Shown piece by piece: positions 61,260 through 64,000 of a stretch of 64,000 nt of DNA; the stretch's first letter is position 1, and every line of letters begins with the position of its first letter. The position numbers and the translations under genes are program-made. Source of the stretch: Verrucomicrobiia bacterium. Lineage in GTDB: Bacteria; Verrucomicrobiota; Verrucomicrobiia; JABWAM01. The DNA lies in the NCBI GenBank assembly GCA_028687435.1, contig JAQUAF010000002.1, positions 1 through 64,000 of the forward strand. Reading direction: 5' to 3'. The notes below the pieces were generated by a model. That model saw only the letters and a list, made by a program, of their open reading frames with translations, searched no databases and was not told where the DNA came from.

Positions 61260-61287
61260 TCCGCGCGAAGGCGCCAAGGAGAAAATC

Positions 61288-63726
61288 ATGAAATTGTTTT
61301 TATTCGGCCTTATGTTCATTTCGATTTCCATTTTGCACGGCGAGATCTCAGATGGGGAACGGCAGGCATGGCTGGAAAACGTCAAGCCGGTTTGCGCCTC
61401 CCGGTTGAAGGTGGAGATCAAGTCCTGCGGCGGGGCGCCCGCGATTTTTCTGGATGGCAAACCCGCGGGACCCATGGCCTATACGGGGTACGAGGATCTC
61501 TACAAAAGCGGCTGGCTGGAACGGACGGAACATATCCAAAAACTGGCGCAAAGCGGCATCCATCTGCATTTCCTGCAAATGTATGCGCCGTTTGACACCA
61601 AGAGCGGAAAGAGTTGGAAGGAGCAGATTGATTATGGCGCAAAACGCATTCTGGAAGCTGATCCGCAGGCTTATATCATTCCCCGGGTGTGGTTTATTCC
61701 CGACAAGGATTTTTCCTCAAAATATCCGGATGAAACCATGCATTTCAGCAATGGCGCGAACAAACCTTATCTGGAACCCGGCTACGCATGGTTGTCCGAC
61801 CGGAACCAGGCCCGTTACAGTCTGGCATCCTTCGAGTGGGAGCGGGTTTCCGCCGAACAATTGCTGCAACTCATGGCGCATGCCGGGCAGGCGTCCTACG
61901 GCAGCCGGGTGGCGGGGTATTTCATTTGCGCGGGCGCCTGCGGCGAATGGGTGTGGTGGTGGGATTTCGACCAGTCGAAACGGGTTTACGATTACAGTCC
62001 CGCGATGCGTCGGCGTTTTTCCACCTGGTTGAAAAACAAATATCATCATGACGAGGCGGCGTTGCGGGCGGCATGGGGCGATCCCAAGGCGTCTTTCGAC
62101 GCGCCGGCCTTTTCTTCGAAGGAAGAGAGCTATTCCAATCTGGGGGCGCTCAGCCAGGCGATGATCAGCGTAAACGATCCCGCTTTCTGGCTCAAGGATT
62201 GCCAGGGGTTCTTTCTCGATAAAACCAAGCCGGGCAAGGCGCGGTTGTTGGATTTCAACCTGTGCAAAAGCGATGAGGTGGCGGACCGGATCATTTATTT
62301 GTGTTCCGTCATCAAGAAAGCAGCGGCCGGCAACGCTGTCACAGGCGCGTTTTATGGAGGTCTCAGCAATAATGAGCTTTTTGGCGGGCCTCACAGCGCT
62401 TATCGGAAGGTTTTGGACGCCCCAGATGTGGATTTCTGGGCGCGTCCCAGCGTTTATGAAAACCGGGATGTGGGGAATCCCACCACGTTTGCCGCGGTCA
62501 ACGCCTCGTTGAAACTGCGCGGCAAGCTTTGGTTTGCGGAGTCGGACATCCGGACTCATATGCTCAAGGACAACTACAGCCGCCGCGCTTGCGCCGCGCC
62601 GGACGATCTGGCCGGCACATCCGCCATTTTGTGGCGGGAGTTCGGCTGCATTCTTTGCAGCGGGCAATATGGTTGGTGGTATGAGATGCATCGGGGGTGG
62701 TATGACGATCCCGGGATCTTCGACACCCTTGGGCGGATTCAAAAAGTCAGCGGGGCCGGCCTGGAACTGGACCGGTCTTCCAATTCGGAAATCGCCGTTT
62801 TTTTCGACCAGGATGCCCTGTTCATGGCGCATCCCACCCTGAATCAATGGACTGCGGACCGGCTGAGGGTTCACGAACTGGGCAGGCTGGGCGCCATGGC
62901 CGATTTTTACGACGTGTGTGATGCCGGAAAACCGGAGTTGCGGCGATACAAGATGTATGTGTTCGCCAACTGTTTTTCGCTCGACGCCCGGAAACGCAAG
63001 GCGATTGACGAATGTTTGAAAAAGGACGGCAAGACGCTGGTGTGGCTTTATGCGCAGGGATTGTTGGATCCGGATGGGAAACCGGAGATTTCCACGGAGC
63101 ACATGAGGGAATTGACCGGCATGAATTTCGAATCCGAACCGCAAATGGGCAAGGCCGCGATGAAGGTTGCCACGCTGGATCATCCGTTGACCGCCGGGCT
63201 GCCCGAGGGGTTTGTTTTTGGCAATTTCGCCCGCCCCATCACCAGCGGCATTTCCAATCCGGCCGCATGCAAGGCGTCGCCCAAGTTCGCCGAGCCGCTG
63301 GTGTTGAATCCCCGGTTGTGGGTGAAGGACGCGGATGCAGTTGAGTTGGCGAAATTCGCCGACAACGGACGCACGGGGTTTGCGATGAAAAAGTTTCCGG
63401 ACTGGACATCGATTTACATTGGAAGCCCGGCCGCCCCCGCCAGATTGTTGAGCCGGATTGCCCGGCAGTCCGGCGTGCATCTGTATCTGGATGGGGACGA
63501 TGTGATCTACCACAATCGGAATTTTCTGGTGTTGCACACGAACGCCGCGGGCAAACGGAAGATCAGCCTGCCTGCCAGGACGGATGTGTACGATTTGATC
63601 GAAAACCGGGAGATGGGCAGGGCCATCGATGGTTTTGAAATCGATATTCCCCAATACGCCACCAGGGTTTTTTTCATTGGCCGCATGGATGAGTTGGATA
63701 AAACGAAAATCAGACAATCAAAATGA
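61288..63726 (+). CDS. Secreted GH42-like glycosidase
   Basis: An 812-residue exported protein: signal peptide (MKLFLFGLMFISISILHG), then a TIM barrel with LAQSGIHLHFLQMYAPFDTK, FICAGACGEWVWW (candidate acid/base Glu) and KLWFAESDIRTHM (candidate nucleophile Glu), followed by an amidotransferase-like trimerisation domain (YKMYVFANCFSLDARKRKAI, KDGKTLVWLYAQG) and a beta domain. This layout is that of GH42, though divergent; the substrate is unclear. CAAGGAGAAAATC precedes the ATG. Its stop overlaps the next GH42 start by four bases. Confidence 0.8.
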   Translation: MKLFLFGLMFISISILHGEISDGERQAWLENVKPVCASRLKVEIKSCGGAPAIFLDGKPAGPMAYTGYEDLYKSGWLERTEHIQKLAQSGIHLHFLQMYAPFDTKSGKSWKEQIDYGAKRILEADPQAYIIPRVWFIPDKDFSSKYPDETMHFSNGANKPYLEPGYAWLSDRNQARYSLASFEWERVSAEQLLQLMAHAGQASYGSRVAGYFICAGACGEWVWWWDFDQSKRVYDYSPAMRRRFSTWLKNKYHHDEAALRAAWGDPKASFDAPAFSSKEESYSNLGALSQAMISVNDPAFWLKDCQGFFLDKTKPGKARLLDFNLCKSDEVADRIIYLCSVIKKAAAGNAVTGAFYGGLSNNELFGGPHSAYRKVLDAPDVDFWARPSVYENRDVGNPTTFAAVNASLKLRGKLWFAESDIRTHMLKDNYSRRACAAPDDLAGTSAILWREFGCILCSGQYGWWYEMHRGWYDDPGIFDTLGRIQKVSGAGLELDRSSNSEIAVFFDQDALFMAHPTLNQWTADRLRVHELGRLGAMADFYDVCDAGKPELRRYKMYVFANCFSLDARKRKAIDECLKKDGKTLVWLYAQGLLDPDGKPEISTEHMRELTGMNFESEPQMGKAAMKVATLDHPLTAGLPEGFVFGNFARPITSGISNPAACKASPKFAEPLVLNPRLWVKDADAVELAKFADNGRTGFAMKKFPDWTSIYIGSPAAPARLLSRIARQSGVHLYLDGDDVIYHNRNFLVLHTNAAGKRKISLPARTDVYDLIENREMGRAIDGFEIDIPQYATRVFFIGRMDELDKTKIRQSK

Positions 63727-64000
63727 ATGCTTCCGCAATTGATCAGAATCTGGATTTCTTCCCATATGGCGTCCAATACCACCGGGCGCCGACGCCATTG
63801 CCGGAGGAATGGGACGGGGATTTGAGAGAGCTTGCGCGCGCGGGTTATACGCATGTGCAATTTCGTCCGCAATGGCGGTTGCACGAGCGGATTCGGGGGG
63901 TGTGGGTTTGGGATGATCTGGACCGGCTTTTTGATCTGGCGGAGAAACATGGTTTGAGGGTGATCCTCAAGCCCATGCTGGAGACGGCGCCGGATTGGGT
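63723..64000 (+). CDS. GH42 beta-galactosidase-like protein, N-terminal part (runs off window)
   Basis: From the ATG at 63723, which overlaps the previous stop by four bases, an open frame continues to the window end (92 complete codons). It reads MNASAIDQNLDFFPYGVQYH then RAPTPLPEEWDGDLRELARA and GYTHVQFRPQWRLHER, followed by WDDLDRLFDLAEKHGLRVIL and KPMLETAPDW. This is the start of a GH42 barrel (strand 1, helix 1, strand 2 and the L-ETAPDW/A-W segment). No signal peptide, unlike its upstream neighbour, so the two may act outside and inside the cell. Confidence 0.82.
   Translation, partial: MNASAIDQNLDFFPYGVQYHRAPTPLPEEWDGDLRELARAGYTHVQFRPQWRLHERIRGVWVWDDLDRLFDLAEKHGLRVILKPMLETAPDW

Noticed and set aside
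61717-63717. A 666-codon minus-strand frame
   Set aside because: Exactly antisense to the secreted GH42-like gene and lacking any recognisable motif; a consequence of codon bias.

Overview
The window looks like a chromosome segment of a PVC-group bacterium, most likely Lentisphaerota, Kiritimatiellota or a related Verrucomicrobiota lineage. This is inferred from gene content only: two prepilin-like genes with the H-x9-DG signature sitting singly beside glycosidases, uroporphyrinogen-decarboxylase-fold proteins and Gfo/Idh/MocA and xylose-isomerase-like enzymes in sugar operons, GH123-like, GH42 and GH2 enzymes, and LacI, AraC and GntR sensors next to them. No rRNA, tRNA or CRISPR array was recognised.

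Region 1 (84-28394) is carbohydrate catabolism. A minus-strand operon (7353 to 84) encodes beta-mannosidase, a prepilin-like protein, a GH123-like enzyme and a truncated GH2; an AraC regulator (7512-8363) diverges from it. A long minus-strand block (21270 to 8499) encodes a DegT-type aminotransferase, a xylose-isomerase-like TIM barrel, a Gfo/Idh/MocA oxidoreductase, two UROD-fold proteins, an L-fucose-isomerase-like protein, a GH42 enzyme and an alpha-toroid protein. A LacI regulator (21815) diverges from this block, and two LacI-type operators lie between them. Downstream of LacI come a second GH123-like gene, a second prepilin-like gene and a six-hairpin glycosidase, so the GH123/prepilin pair exists twice. 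The block carries an MNT-HEPN toxin-antitoxin island beside a remnant of a duplicated isomerase gene, two copies of a foldback (MITE-like) element and several intergenic repeats.

Region 2 (about 28850-43083) is mostly housekeeping and signalling: a parvulin-type lipoprotein chaperone, an MFS carrier, homodimeric pyruvate dehydrogenase E1 (aceE), an ACT-domain protein, CheW, a chemoreceptor, iron superoxide dismutase, a kinase-HDOD-GAF fusion, an unknown membrane protein, two small heat-shock proteins and a divergent TrpD-family enzyme.

Region 3 (43155-50918) holds a zinc alcohol dehydrogenase, an SDR-BioF pair, a NapG/NapH-like iron-sulfur electron-transfer operon preceded by a tiny Cys-rich protein, a nucleotidyltransferase pair, and a membrane-anchored PQQ-like beta-propeller protein.

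Region 4 (50994-64000) has two further regulated sugar clusters. A LacI regulator leads a DUF6786-like protein, an M24-fold protein, a NodB deacetylase and a large TIM-barrel protein. A GntR regulator with a perfect palindrome at its start leads a LamG-PHP phosphoesterase and two GH42-type glycosidases, with ATGA overlaps at most junctions. The second GH42 gene runs off the window end. A palindromic repeat family (17052, 53110, 55472) links regions 1 and 4.
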